A stretch of DNA of 14,107 nucleotides from positions 1 to 14,107 of the forward strand of contig DADA01000123.1 in the NCBI GenBank assembly GCA_002494895.1. Direction: 5' to 3'. Source of the DNA: Nitrososphaera sp. UBA210. GTDB taxonomy: Archaea; Thermoproteota; Nitrososphaeria; Nitrososphaerales; Nitrososphaeraceae. Each line of letters begins with the position of its first letter. Positions within the stretch are counted from its first letter, which is position 1. Shown here one piece after another: positions 1-7,376 of this stretch. The notes under the pieces are model-generated. The model made no database searches. It was not told the DNA's origin and saw only the letters and a program-made list of their open reading frames with translations. The position numbers were made by a program, and so were the translations under genes.

Positions 1-683
1 ACTTTACCGTTGTTGCTTCGCTACCTGACATGGGAAGGGTAGGGGGTCTTGTTTCTTCATTTCTTTCACAGCATCTAAAGACGCAGCTTCTCGCCGAGAT
101 AACATCAAGTGACAAACCCTGGGTATCGCATTCTGACGGCATTGTGAACGCCATCAATGACTCATACAAAATCTATCATGACAAAATTCACAATTTGATG
201 ATCTTTACAGGCGATTCCCAGCCCCAGGACCCGGGCGAGCTTTACAGGTTATGCAACGCCCTTCTCGACTACCTGCAATCAATAGGCAAAGTGAAAAAGC
301 TCTACGGCGCTGGAGGATATCTGCGTGAGCAGGTGACCGGCGCCCCCCGGGTGTACGGTGTCGTGAACAGGCCGGAACTCAAGAAGAATCTTGCCCAAAA
401 AGGGATCGAGCCTGTCGGAAATGAGATAACCACCATAACTTGGTTCAACGGCCTTATCCTGGGCCTGTGTCGTGAAAGAGAGATAGACGCTATAGGTCTA
501 TTCGGCGAGATAGCTGAAACTGCTGTGCCGCAACCGCTCGCAGCAAAGAGCATTCTGGCGGCGTTCGCACGACTGGAAACCTTGGAGATAGATACCAAGC
601 CACTTGATCGACAATACGAGTCAATCTTGGAAGAAGTTCAGAAGAAGAAAGAGCCGTCAAAATTCGGACCCGGAATAGGCTAG
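1..683 (+). CDS. PAC2-family protein (proteasome assembly chaperone-like), 5' end cut by window
   Basis: The reading frame is open from base 3 and already reads F-T-V-V-A-S-L-P-D before the first ATG at base 30. The run P-D-M-G-x-V-G-G-L-V-S-S-F-L matches the conserved start of the PAC2 fold (P-x-x-G-x-V-G), so the true start lies left of the window and the ATG at 30 is internal. About 226 residues are visible, ending at TAG 681-683. Archaeal PAC2 proteins are related to proteasome assembly chaperones, but many have no tested role. The C-terminus is a short charged helix followed by a G-P-G-I-G end and lacks the hydrophobic-Tyr-X tail that docks onto proteasome rings, so a chaperone role cannot be assumed. 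The gene converges on the minus-strand tRNA-binding gene 43 bp away. The family call is fairly sure; the function is not. Confidence 0.8.
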   Translation, partial: FTVVASLPDMGRVGGLVSSFLSQHLKTQLLAEITSSDKPWVSHSDGIVNAINDSYKIYHDKIHNLMIFTGDSQPQDPGELYRLCNALLDYLQSIGKVKKLYGAGGYLREQVTGAPRVYGVVNRPELKKNLAQKGIEPVGNEITTITWFNGLILGLCREREIDAIGLFGEIAETAVPQPLAAKSILAAFARLETLEIDTKPLDRQYESILEEVQKKKEPSKFGPGIG

Positions 684-726
684 CGTTGGAGCTCAGTACT
701 CTTGGTCCGCATCTTCAAGCGACCAA

Positions 727-1074
727 CTAGTGTATCGGAGACCCAGCAGGTGCATCTTCTGCAATCGTGAGAAAGATCGGCTTGCCTTCCGGCCCATCAG
801 CTGCGAGTAGCATACCTCTTGAAGTAATACCGCCTATCTTCTTGGGTTCAAGGTTGGTGCAAACGACAACCGCCTTGCCAACAAATTCTTCGGGTCGGTA
901 ATGCAGTGCGCCTCCCACGGCCACTTCTCGCTGTTCGCTTCCGAGATCTATAGTGGCTTTGAAGACCTTCTTCATCCCCGCAATATGCTCAGCGCTGGTG
1001 ACCCTACCTATCCTCAATTGCACTTTGGAGAATTCTTCAAATGTGATGAACTGCTCTGCCGCCGGCTTGCTCAT
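727..1074 (-). CDS. tRNA-binding OB-fold protein, MetRS C-terminal (beta subunit)-like
   Basis: This is a free-standing EMAP-II/Trbp111-type OB-fold of about 115 residues, the size of the family, which binds the outer corner of tRNA and in archaea can act as a separate MetRS beta subunit. Visible motifs are the F-x-x-F-x-K-V-Q-L-R-I-G-R-V opening, V-G-G-A-L-x-Y-x-P-E-E-F-V-G-K, and N-L-E-P-K-K-I-G-G-I-T-S-R-G-M-L-L-A-A, all typical. Two ATG starts are possible, at 1098 and 1074. I chose 1074 because the family begins just before the F-x-x-F motif and an AT-rich AATTTTAA lies about 27 bp upstream; starting at 1098 adds eight unrelated residues (M-V-G-N-V-C-G-S) and lies 9 nt after the SDR stop. 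It is probably the last gene of the nnrD-SDR cluster. No synthetase catalytic domain is in the window. Confidence 0.85.
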   Translation of the reverse strand: MSKPAAEQFITFEEFSKVQLRIGRVTSAEHIAGMKKVFKATIDLGSEQREVAVGGALHYRPEEFVGKAVVVCTNLEPKKIGGITSRGMLLAADGPEGKPIFLTIAEDAPAGSPIH

Positions 1075-1107
1075 GGATCCGCAAACATTGCCAACCATTA
1101 AAATTGG

Positions 1108-1941
1108 TTACGAAAATATCCGCTTGGCCACCTGCGAATAAAAGAGATTGTCGGGCACAAAGCGTCTAAGCTTCACACCTGCTTTTTCTCTTGCCGAGCC
1201 AATAATGTATCTGGATTTCGGATTGGGCGAAGCAATCGCTTCTACTATTGCTGCAGTGACGACGCTTGCCGGCAAACCTCGGGGTACATCTTGCAAGTAT
1301 TTCTTGTAGGCTCTTGCAAACCGGGAACTCGTATGGCCTGTTCCAGAAGACACGCCTTTGAGTGATTCCAATTTGGCGCTCGTAATCGCATGAATGTTTG
1401 TCTCAATCACTCCTGGGTTAATGTTGATCACCTTTATGCCGGTATTCCAGAGTTCCATTCTCAGCGCATCAGAAACTGCTTCCAGTGCATGTTTTGTGGA
1501 ACAATACGCCCCTATTAGTGGCAGCGACACCAGCCCCGCCATGGAACTCAGATTCACAATTCTCCCGCCTTTCGCTTGCATCAAGAGCGGAAGGACTTGC
1601 TTGGTAAAACCGACTAGACCGAAAAAATTTGTTTCGAACTGCATCCTTAATTCAGACATGCTAAAGTCTTCAACAGCACCAGGCTGTACGTATCCTGCAT
1701 TGTTAACGAGAGCGTATACTTCATCCCGTGAGGAGATGTCTCTGACTATCCTCTCAAAAGTCTCGGGCTTTGTCACATCAAATTCAATCGGAATAAATCG
1801 ATCCGGCAAGGATGCGGAAAGCTCGACAAGCCGATCGTAGCTTCGGGCAAGGCCAAAAACTCTATAGCCCGCACCTGCAAGTGCGATCGATGCGTCCTTT
1901 CCTATCCCGCTGGAAGCGCCCGTGACAATGACAGATTTCAA
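1108..1941 (-). CDS. Classical short-chain dehydrogenase/reductase (SDR)
   Basis: A complete 277-residue Rossmann-fold oxidoreductase. The cofactor loop T-G-A-S-S-G-I-G is at residues 7-14, D55 follows the usual D-V-T, N-N-A-G is at 80-83, and the catalytic tetrad is N105, S133, Y146 and K150 (Y-C-S-T-K). The I-N-P-G-V-I-E-T segment at 174-181 and the R-Y-I-I-G plus F-V-P-D end match SDRs acting on lipid, steroid or sugar-like alcohols and ketones, but the substrate cannot be read from sequence. The start is TTG at 1941-1939: it places M-K-S-V-I-V-T directly before the glycine motif as SDRs normally begin, and there is no nearby in-frame ATG. No TATA box is evident in the 72 bp upstream, so it is probably co-transcribed from nnrD. 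It ends 9 nt before the longer form of the tRNA-binding gene. Confidence 0.9.
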   Translation of the reverse strand: MKSVIVTGASSGIGKDASIALAGAGYRVFGLARSYDRLVELSASLPDRFIPIEFDVTKPETFERIVRDISSRDEVYALVNNAGYVQPGAVEDFSMSELRMQFETNFFGLVGFTKQVLPLLMQAKGGRIVNLSSMAGLVSLPLIGAYCSTKHALEAVSDALRMELWNTGIKVININPGVIETNIHAITSAKLESLKGVSSGTGHTSSRFARAYKKYLQDVPRGLPASVVTAAIVEAIASPNPKSRYIIGSAREKAGVKLRRFVPDNLFYSQVAKRIFS

Positions 1942-2013
1942 TCTGATAGAAATGTTGACAAAGGTAGGTGAAAAACCTTGAGGATCACAGGCTCCAAAAT
2001 GGCCCTCGGCGAA

Positions 2014-2874
2014 TCACTTGATTTTGTCAAATGGTTTCATGGCAGCCGGAAGACTATCGATAATGTCTGTCGCAATCATGTGAAGCCCAACTCGCTTCAA
2101 TGCGATGTTTCCGGCAAGACCGTTAATGTAGACGCCAAGAAGGGCGGCATCAAAAGGCTTCATCTTTGTCATCAGGCCTGCAGTCAATCCCGAGAGAACG
2201 TCACCTGTTCCGCCAACCGTCATTGCACAGTTGTGCGTTCTATTCACTCCAGTCTTGTTCCCGTCCGAGATAACATCCGTCGGACCTTTCAGCAGTACGG
2301 TGATGCCATGCTTCCTTGCCATGGATGCCACGATAGAGATTCTTTCTTTTTCTGTCTTGCCGACCTCAGTTTGAAAGAGTCGATTGAACTCGCCCGCGTG
2401 AGGTGTAACTACCGCTCCTTTGCCTCCAATCACCGACAATATCTCGGGGATGAGGGCAGACGCGTCAAGGAGCAATCTTGTTCCTGCCTGCACTAACTTT
2501 GTCGCTAGGGCGATTATTGCCTCGGGACCAGCGAGACTCATTCCCATCCCTATCGCAGCCGTGTCTGCGCGCTTTGGAACCATGGCGGCAAGCCTATTCG
2601 CAGAGCCTACTGTAAGCTTGTCATCGGGAAGCGGAAGCGCGATAATGTTCGGCGAAAACGACCTTACGGGAATAACGATGGAACGGGGAACAGCTGTGTA
2701 AACCAAATCTGTGCCTGATTTAAGAGCCGCCATCGATGCAAGTACCGGCGCACCATGATAGAATCTGCTGCCGCCGGCAACCAGAACTGTCCCATTGTCG
2801 CCCTTTTTCGATGTTGCTCTCCGCGGAGGCGTCAGTCGTCTCGCGAGCCTAGAATCTATTGATAATGTTGCCAA
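2014..2874 (-). CDS. nnrD: ADP/ATP-dependent NAD(P)H-hydrate dehydratase
   Basis: This is the ribokinase-fold enzyme that dehydrates damaged NADHX and NADPHX back to NADH and NADPH using ATP or ADP. In 286 residues the family signatures are K-G-D-N-G-T-V-L-V-A-G-G-S (24-36), V-V-T-P-H-A-G-E-F (155-163), L-L-K-G-P-T-D (194-200) and G-G-T-G-D-V-L-S-G (221-229), with D225 as the expected catalytic base. The usual D-A-D-A-L appears as D-A-S-A-L at 137-141. It is the dehydratase domain alone; the epimerase half (NnrE), often fused at the N-terminus, is absent here and should be encoded elsewhere. The start is TTG 2874-2872: a stop codon lies four codons upstream, the next in-frame ATG would delete conserved sequence, and a TATA-like GTTTATTC lies 28 bp upstream. 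Confidence 0.93.
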   Translation of the reverse strand: MATLSIDSRLARRLTPPRRATSKKGDNGTVLVAGGSRFYHGAPVLASMAALKSGTDLVYTAVPRSIVIPVRSFSPNIIALPLPDDKLTVGSANRLAAMVPKRADTAAIGMGMSLAGPEAIIALATKLVQAGTRLLLDASALIPEILSVIGGKGAVVTPHAGEFNRLFQTEVGKTEKERISIVASMARKHGITVLLKGPTDVISDGNKTGVNRTHNCAMTVGGTGDVLSGLTAGLMTKMKPFDAALLGVYINGLAGNIALKRVGLHMIATDIIDSLPAAMKPFDKIK

Positions 2875-2898
2875 TCGCCGGTGTTACGCGCTATTACT

Positions 2899-2906
2899 GA
2901 ATAAAC
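2899..2906 (-). promoter_or_regulatory. TATA-like box of nnrD
   Basis: On the minus strand GTTTATTC is centred about 28 bp upstream of the TTG start of nnrD. This is the spacing expected between a TATA box and the first base of a leaderless archaeal transcript, and it supports the TTG as the start codon. Confidence 0.5.
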
Positions 2907-2948
2907 TTTGCCACATTGATGGCAGTAGTAAGATATCGGAACTTGATT

Positions 2949-2973
2949 GCAGTGAATCTTAAAGCGATTCTGC
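2949..2973 (-). repeat. Imperfect inverted repeat after the CDF gene stop
   Basis: GCA-GT-GAATC and GATTC-TGC flank the 7-nt TTAAAGC, giving an 8-bp stem with a 2-nt bulge. It begins 6 nt downstream of the transporter stop codon. It may be a 3'-end RNA hairpin; no T-tract follows closely, so it is not a convincing terminator. Confidence 0.35.
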
Positions 2974-2979
2974 AGCAGT

Positions 2980-4419
2980 CTAGCTTGGCTCTGCATGGAT
3001 TGTTACGATGGATCTGGGATATTTTGACCGGATCTGTTTCTCGATTTCGGAAACGCGGTCATGGATCTGTTCGATAGTCATTTCGCCGCTGGCGCTTGGC
3101 TTGAACACGCATCTTATATCGATCTTTAGTATACCGTCCTCCGTCCTGTACGCTGCTACATATGTAGCCTCACGAACGTCCGCCGTCCTCCGAATTATCC
3201 TTTTTATCGAATCCTGAATAGTGGGATCAGAAAGCGGCCGCACACCAACGAGCTCCGGTATTCGTGGCTCAAGATGTACGGTGACATTTTCGATCCCCTT
3301 TAGCTGTTTTCTTATCGATTCTTCGACGGCGTCGGAAACCGAGTGTGCCTCAGAAAGGGTTGCCGTTCCATTCACCTGGATGTGAAGAGACACGCCAATC
3401 AGATCCGTGCCTCCTATTCTGGTTACAAGAATGTTATGGACTCCCCTTACGCCGTTTACGTCCGCCGCAGCTTTCTCTATTATGGATTCAGGCGGCATGT
3501 TGCTCGTGCTGCCAGGCTCAAAATGAACCGTAACATTACCTGGAACAACATAAAGTCCCGCATCTGTGAGGTCCCTTGCGATGTTGGCTTCCACCTTTGC
3601 GCTTGTCTTGTGCGCATTTTCAAAGCTCATCTCGGAGCGAAGTGAGACAGTCACCTCGACAAACGTCTCTGTCCCCACTTTATGCATCTTTACATCCCTG
3701 CATTCTAGCACACCTTCTGTGTTACGTGCTGCCTCTCCGGCGATAGATACCAGCCTGGGCGAAATGACATCTGTGAGTTCCTTCGCATTCCTATATGTGA
3801 ACCTGACGCTTAGGTATGCCAACACACCTCCAAGTAGTATTGCAGCAATCGAATCTCCGTGGATAAAGCCGGCTGTCACCAGCCAGAGACCAACGAATGC
3901 GACCGCAGTTGAAGCGAGATCCGCAATGGAATGGTAAAGGTCTGCCCTGATAGTCGGAGCGGCTGTCCTTACAGCTGCCCTGCTGAGAAGCGCTATCCGA
4001 AAAACGTCAATAGCGAGCGTGTAAATAACGGCTACAAAGGCTATTGTTCCAGGATTCACCATCGGTGTGGTTTGAGAACCGATAACAATCCTTGCCGCTG
4101 CTTCGTAGATGAAGAATATCGCAACAACGAAAAGAGCCGTTCCTCCGATGAAGCCGCCTATCGTTTCGATCTTGCCATGTCCGTAGGTGTGGTCAGTGTC
4201 TCTTGGCTTGAGCGCCAACGTTGTGGCAATTATCAGAACTAACGTGACTACCGCATCGAGCAACGCATGAGCGCCGTCGGTGAGCAGGGCCAGACTGTTT
4301 GTTGCGATACCGGCGGCAAACTCGAATACAAAGACAGATGAGATTGCTACCAGTGATATTTGTAGGGTCTTTCTCTTGATGGCTCCAACGTGGGCTTCTT
4401 CGGGCCGCTCTGCTGCCAC
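2980..4419 (-). CDS. Cation diffusion facilitator (CDF) metal exporter with three tandem C-terminal metal-sensing domains
   Basis: A proton-coupled divalent-metal exporter of the plasma membrane. From the chosen GTG start it has 479 residues, against about 300 for a typical CDF. Residues 17-210 form the six-helix membrane domain. The metal site reads H51-x3-D55 in TM2 (T-D-G-A-H-A-L-L-D-A) and H163-x3-D167 in TM5 (Y-H-S-I-A-D), the HxxxD pair usual in zinc-type CDFs. The loop G-H-G-K-I-E is also typical. From about residue 220 three C-terminal domains follow in tandem, each with an inner (A/I)-H motif (H270, H359, H453) and each ending V-T-(V/I)-H-x-E-P (H299, H382, H475). GTG 4419 is favoured because CTAAATAAC lies about 29 bp upstream; a TTG at 4479 would add 20 residues. 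Zinc is likely; iron, manganese or cobalt cannot be excluded. Confidence 0.9.
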   Translation of the reverse strand: MAAERPEEAHVGAIKRKTLQISLVAISSVFVFEFAAGIATNSLALLTDGAHALLDAVVTLVLIIATTLALKPRDTDHTYGHGKIETIGGFIGGTALFVVAIFFIYEAAARIVIGSQTTPMVNPGTIAFVAVIYTLAIDVFRIALLSRAAVRTAAPTIRADLYHSIADLASTAVAFVGLWLVTAGFIHGDSIAAILLGGVLAYLSVRFTYRNAKELTDVISPRLVSIAGEAARNTEGVLECRDVKMHKVGTETFVEVTVSLRSEMSFENAHKTSAKVEANIARDLTDAGLYVVPGNVTVHFEPGSTSNMPPESIIEKAAADVNGVRGVHNILVTRIGGTDLIGVSLHIQVNGTATLSEAHSVSDAVEESIRKQLKGIENVTVHLEPRIPELVGVRPLSDPTIQDSIKRIIRRTADVREATYVAAYRTEDGILKIDIRCVFKPSASGEMTIEQIHDRVSEIEKQIRSKYPRSIVTIHAEPS

Positions 4420-4443
4420 TGCTAGACGACAGCTGGTGATTTT

Positions 4444-4452
4444 GTTATTTAG
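4444..4452 (-). promoter_or_regulatory. Possible TATA box of the CDF transporter
   Basis: The minus strand reads CTAAATAAC, centred about 29 bp upstream of the GTG at 4419. If it is the promoter, the TTG at 4479 cannot be the start, since this box would lie inside the coding sequence. No comparable box is seen upstream of 4479. Confidence 0.35.
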
Positions 4453-4515
4453 GTATTTTGTGTTTCCACTAGCTACCAAAATTAGTCTGCTCTAAACCTC
4501 AACGGTCACGTAGCA

Positions 4516-4530
4516 GTTCAGAACGAGTTC
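4516..4530. repeat. Alternating GTTC/GAAC palindromic cluster upstream of the CDF gene
   Basis: The + strand reads GTTC-A-GAAC-GA-GTTC, two overlapping small palindromes between the dodecin stop and the CDF start. It could be an operator for a metal regulator. The arms are only 4 bp, so chance is a real possibility. Confidence 0.25.
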
Positions 4531-4544
4531 GGACGGGGAGTATG

Positions 4545-4560
4545 GAATGCACAAGCATTC
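4545..4560 (-). repeat. Perfect 6-bp inverted repeat just after the dodecin stop
   Basis: GAATGC-ACAA-GCATTC forms a perfect stem of 6 bp with a 4-nt loop, ending 5 nt downstream of the dodecin stop codon on the minus strand. It is probably a 3'-end hairpin of the dodecin transcript, or a binding site in front of the CDF gene. No T-run follows. Confidence 0.4.
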
Positions 4561-4565
4561 TATCT

Positions 4566-4778
4566 TTAGGTATCTACGCCAAAGGAAATCTTTACACATG
4601 TTCTGAATCTGACAATCTTTCCGGTCTTGCCGTCTACCTTCGCTGTCATGTCAACGACTTCTATTCCGCTTATCCCGCGAATAGTTCTACGAGCTTCTTT
4701 GACGGCCTTTTGGGCCGCATCTTCCCAACCTTCGTCAGACGTTCCTATCAATTCCACTATTTTTGCAACGGATGTCAT
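4566..4778 (-). CDS. Dodecin-family protein lacking flavin-stacking residues
   Basis: A complete 70-residue protein of dodecin length. The N-terminus I-V-E-L-I-G-T-S-D-E-G-W-E-D-A-A (7-22), the helix up to R34 and the strand C-V-K-I-S-F (61-66) follow the dodecin plan, which assembles into a hollow dodecamer. Halophilic dodecin stacks flavins with Trp36 and contacts them with Gln55. By my alignment these positions are G38 (I-S-G-I-E-V-V-D) and R59 here, so flavin storage of the known type is doubtful and the ligand is unknown. The ATG start is supported by GTTTAATAA about 26 bp upstream. It is transcribed divergently from the HerA-type ATPase gene, with about 180 bp between them. Family call good, function open. 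Confidence 0.88.
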   Translation of the reverse strand: MTSVAKIVELIGTSDEGWEDAAQKAVKEARRTIRGISGIEVVDMTAKVDGKTGKIVRFRTCVKISFGVDT

Positions 4779-4799
4779 GCGTACGAGTTCTCTCGCAAG

Positions 4800-4808
4800 T
4801 TATTAAAC
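4800..4808 (-). promoter_or_regulatory. TATA-like box of the dodecin gene
   Basis: The minus strand reads GTTTAATAA centred about 26 bp upstream of the ATG at 4778, fitting a leaderless or near-leaderless transcript. Confidence 0.5.
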
Positions 4809-4875
4809 AATTCGCGATTTGAGATCTTGTCATTTTTTGTCATGATTTTAAGAACGGGAGTTGAAATCGCTTCAA

Positions 4876-4888
4876 AACGATTATCGTT
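4876..4888. promoter_or_regulatory. Palindrome in the dodecin/HerA divergent intergenic region
   Basis: AACGA-TTA-TCGTT is a perfect 5-bp inverted repeat around three bases, lying between the divergent dodecin and HerA-type genes, about 12 bp before an AT-rich CATTAATTACC (4898-4908) that could be the TATA box of the ATPase gene. It could be a repressor site acting on one or both genes. Apart from this, the 4779-4958 stretch holds no recognisable gene. Confidence 0.3.
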
Positions 4889-4958
4889 CGAGCATAACAT
4901 TAATTACCAAACGAAAGAAGTTCTACCGGAACCTGGATAGTTCTAGGAATGGTCAACT

Positions 4959-7376
4959 TTGGAAGAATATGAAAAGCTGGGAGCTTTCTATATCGGCAGG
5001 CATTACGACTTGGACGAGAAACGGATGACGGACAAGCTCGTCCTGTATGATTCGAAAGACCTTGTTACGCATGGGGTTTGTGTGGGAATGACCGGTAGCG
5101 GCAAGACTGGGCTCTGCATGGCAATTCTCGAGGAGGCAGCGATTGACGGAATACCTTCGATTGTAATTGATCCGAAAGGGGATCTCGTGAACCTTCTGCT
5201 GACATTCCCAGAGCTTCGTGGCGAGGATTTTGCTCCCTGGATTAACGAGGAGGACGCGATGAAAAAGGGACTTTCTACTGCAGAGTACGCCGCTCACCAA
5301 GCGGAAACGTGGCGAAAGGGCCTGTCCGACTGGAACCAAGGCGGCGAGCGTATAAGGAAACTTCGTGATACAGCTGACTTTGTTGTATATACGCCTGGCA
5401 GCAACTCGGGAATTCCGGTGTCAATCATGAAGTCGTTCTCTGCTCCCGATTCTTCAATACTGGCCGATGAAGAAATCTTGCAGGAGAGGATATCGACGAC
5501 TGTAAGCAGCCTTCTCAGCCTGCTGGGTATCCAGTCCGATCCTTTGCGAGGACGTGAGCACCTCCTGCTTGCTCAGATCATGAACGTGGCGTGGAGGGGA
5601 GGAAAAGACCTGGATTTACAATCCCTGATACAGTCTATCCAAACTCCGCCTTTCTCCAAGGTTGGGGTACTCGATCTCGAAACATTTTATCCTTCCAAGG
5701 AAAGATTCGATCTCGTTCTTACACTGAACGGCCTTCTCGCTTCGCCCAGTTTCAGAATGTGGACTAGCGGGGAGCCGCTTGACGTCGCGAATATTCTGCA
5801 CACACCGACAGGGAAACCAAAGGTCTCTATTTTCTCTGTCGCTCACCTGACGGATTCCGAAAGGATGTTCTTCGTATCCACATTGCTAAATCAGGTAGTC
5901 ACCTGGATGAGAACCCAGCACGGCACCAACAGCCTGCGCGCCCTGCTATACATGGACGAGATTTTTGGCTACTTTCCGCCCGTCGCTAACCCTCCATCCA
6001 AAAAACCAATGCTCACCCTGCTCAAACAGGCAAGGGCGTATGGGCTTGGAATACTGCTCGCTACGCAGAATCCTGTCGATCTGGACTATAGAGGGCTTGC
6101 CAATACCGGGACTTGGTTTATTGGCAGGCTGCAAACTGAAAGGGACAAGGAGAGGCTCTTGGATGGGCTGGAGGGAGTCGCGACAAGCTCGGGGCAAACC
6201 TTTGATCGGCAGGATATCGACAGGATGATCTCGGGTCTAACACAGCGCGTCTTTTTCATGAATAACACTCACGAGGATGAGCCGGAGGTATTCCAGACCC
6301 GGTGGGTAATGTCGTACATGCGTGGGCCGATGACTCGCGACCAGATAAAAATACTAATGAATGACAAAAAGGCCGCTTCTCCCGCGTCGCCACCGGAAAC
6401 TATGGTCACCAACGCATCATCAGCTGCTAATCAGAGGCCTTCTCTGCCGCCAGAAATAGTTCAGTACTTCATGCCATCGAGTGTTCCGATAAATGCCCCT
6501 CTGCTTTACAAGCCTCTCATTCTCGGTCATGCAAGGATAGCTTTTATCGACAGAAAATACCAGGTTGATACATCACAGGATGTAACGGTTATCACTTTTG
6601 TCGCTGACAGTGTTATTCCTGTGAGCTGGGAGAACGCCAAGGCCATAGAGTTTCCTGTTTCCTCGCTCGAAAAATCCCCCCATGACAATAGCCAGTACTC
6701 TGACCTTCCAAGCAAGGCGGCAGATGCAAAGAGCTACACGGACTGGAGCAAGGATTTCGTTACCTGGTTGCTTGAAAACAAAATCCTGGTACTTTTCAAG
6801 AGTCCTGCAACCGGTATATTCTCGAAGCCGCACGAAAGCGAGCGAGACTTTCGGATCCGGGTGGATCAGGCAAACAGGGAAAGGCGGGATGAAAACGTCG
6901 AAAAGATCAGGCGAAAGTACGCTGCCAGAATAGCTTCGCTTCAGGAGCGGATCCGCAAAGCGCAACAGGCAGTCGAAAGGGAAAGAGAACAGGCCAAACA
7001 TCAGAGAACGCAGACTGCGTTATCCTTTGGAACCACCATCCTGACGGCATTTTTAGGAAGAAAGGCGGTCAGCGCATCTTCGCTTTCCAAGGGCATGACA
7101 GCCATGCGGGGCGTAGGTCGCACCATGAACGCTCGGAAGGACATCGAGCGCGCAAGCGAGACCGTCGACGCGCTGCAGCTCCAGCTCGATTCCCTTGAGA
7201 GTGAAATAAGACAGGAAATATCCGGCATGGAGATGAAATTCGACGCTCTGACAGAGAGTCTTGAGAAGATAAACATAAGGCCCGATAGGTCAGGCATATC
7301 GGTGCGCCTGTTCGCATTGGCCTGGGCCCCATTCCGTAACGACTCCGGCGGGTCACTTGTTCCGGCATGGCAGTAG
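4959..7376 (+). CDS. HerA-type (DUF853/HerA_C-like) ATPase with C-terminal coiled-coil hairpin
   Basis: An 805-residue P-loop ATPase of the HerA/FtsK translocase group. Walker A is G-M-T-G-S-G-K-T (43-50), followed by I-D-P-K-G-D (70-75). Walker B with the catalytic Glu is L-L-Y-M-D-E (329-334), A-T-Q-N is at 368-371 and G-R-L at 389-391 includes a candidate arginine finger. The 42 residues before Walker A are too few for the HAS-barrel of true HerA, and no NurA gene lies beside it. Residues 495-620 form a separate domain; 636-686 and 723-772 look like two coiled-coil arms joined by a small-residue, partly hydrophobic loop at 687-722. The start is TTG 4959: L-G-A-F-Y-I-G-R after it is family-like, a stop lies five codons upstream, and AGGA at 4945-4948 may be a weak ribosome site. 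Probably hexameric DNA motor or remodeller; partner unknown. Confidence 0.85.
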   Translation: MEEYEKLGAFYIGRHYDLDEKRMTDKLVLYDSKDLVTHGVCVGMTGSGKTGLCMAILEEAAIDGIPSIVIDPKGDLVNLLLTFPELRGEDFAPWINEEDAMKKGLSTAEYAAHQAETWRKGLSDWNQGGERIRKLRDTADFVVYTPGSNSGIPVSIMKSFSAPDSSILADEEILQERISTTVSSLLSLLGIQSDPLRGREHLLLAQIMNVAWRGGKDLDLQSLIQSIQTPPFSKVGVLDLETFYPSKERFDLVLTLNGLLASPSFRMWTSGEPLDVANILHTPTGKPKVSIFSVAHLTDSERMFFVSTLLNQVVTWMRTQHGTNSLRALLYMDEIFGYFPPVANPPSKKPMLTLLKQARAYGLGILLATQNPVDLDYRGLANTGTWFIGRLQTERDKERLLDGLEGVATSSGQTFDRQDIDRMISGLTQRVFFMNNTHEDEPEVFQTRWVMSYMRGPMTRDQIKILMNDKKAASPASPPETMVTNASSAANQRPSLPPEIVQYFMPSSVPINAPLLYKPLILGHARIAFIDRKYQVDTSQDVTVITFVADSVIPVSWENAKAIEFPVSSLEKSPHDNSQYSDLPSKAADAKSYTDWSKDFVTWLLENKILVLFKSPATGIFSKPHESERDFRIRVDQANRERRDENVEKIRRKYAARIASLQERIRKAQQAVEREREQAKHQRTQTALSFGTTILTAFLGRKAVSASSLSKGMTAMRGVGRTMNARKDIERASETVDALQLQLDSLESEIRQEISGMEMKFDALTESLEKINIRPDRSGISVRLFALAWAPFRNDSGGSLVPAWQ

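Noticed and set aside
684..726. tRNA or small RNA in the short convergent gap
   Set aside because: Only 43 bp, no cloverleaf arms or T-loop consensus visible; no intergenic stretch in the window shows a tRNA.
4542..4940. A 132-residue + strand frame opposite the dodecin gene
   Set aside because: It is mostly the complement of dodecin, its sequence is Cys/Phe/Ser-rich with no family features, and the dodecin frame on the other strand is clearly conserved.
4953..5339. A 128-residue minus-strand frame over the start of the ATPase gene
   Set aside because: It lies opposite the Walker A region of a clear protein family; no promoter or recognisable domain.
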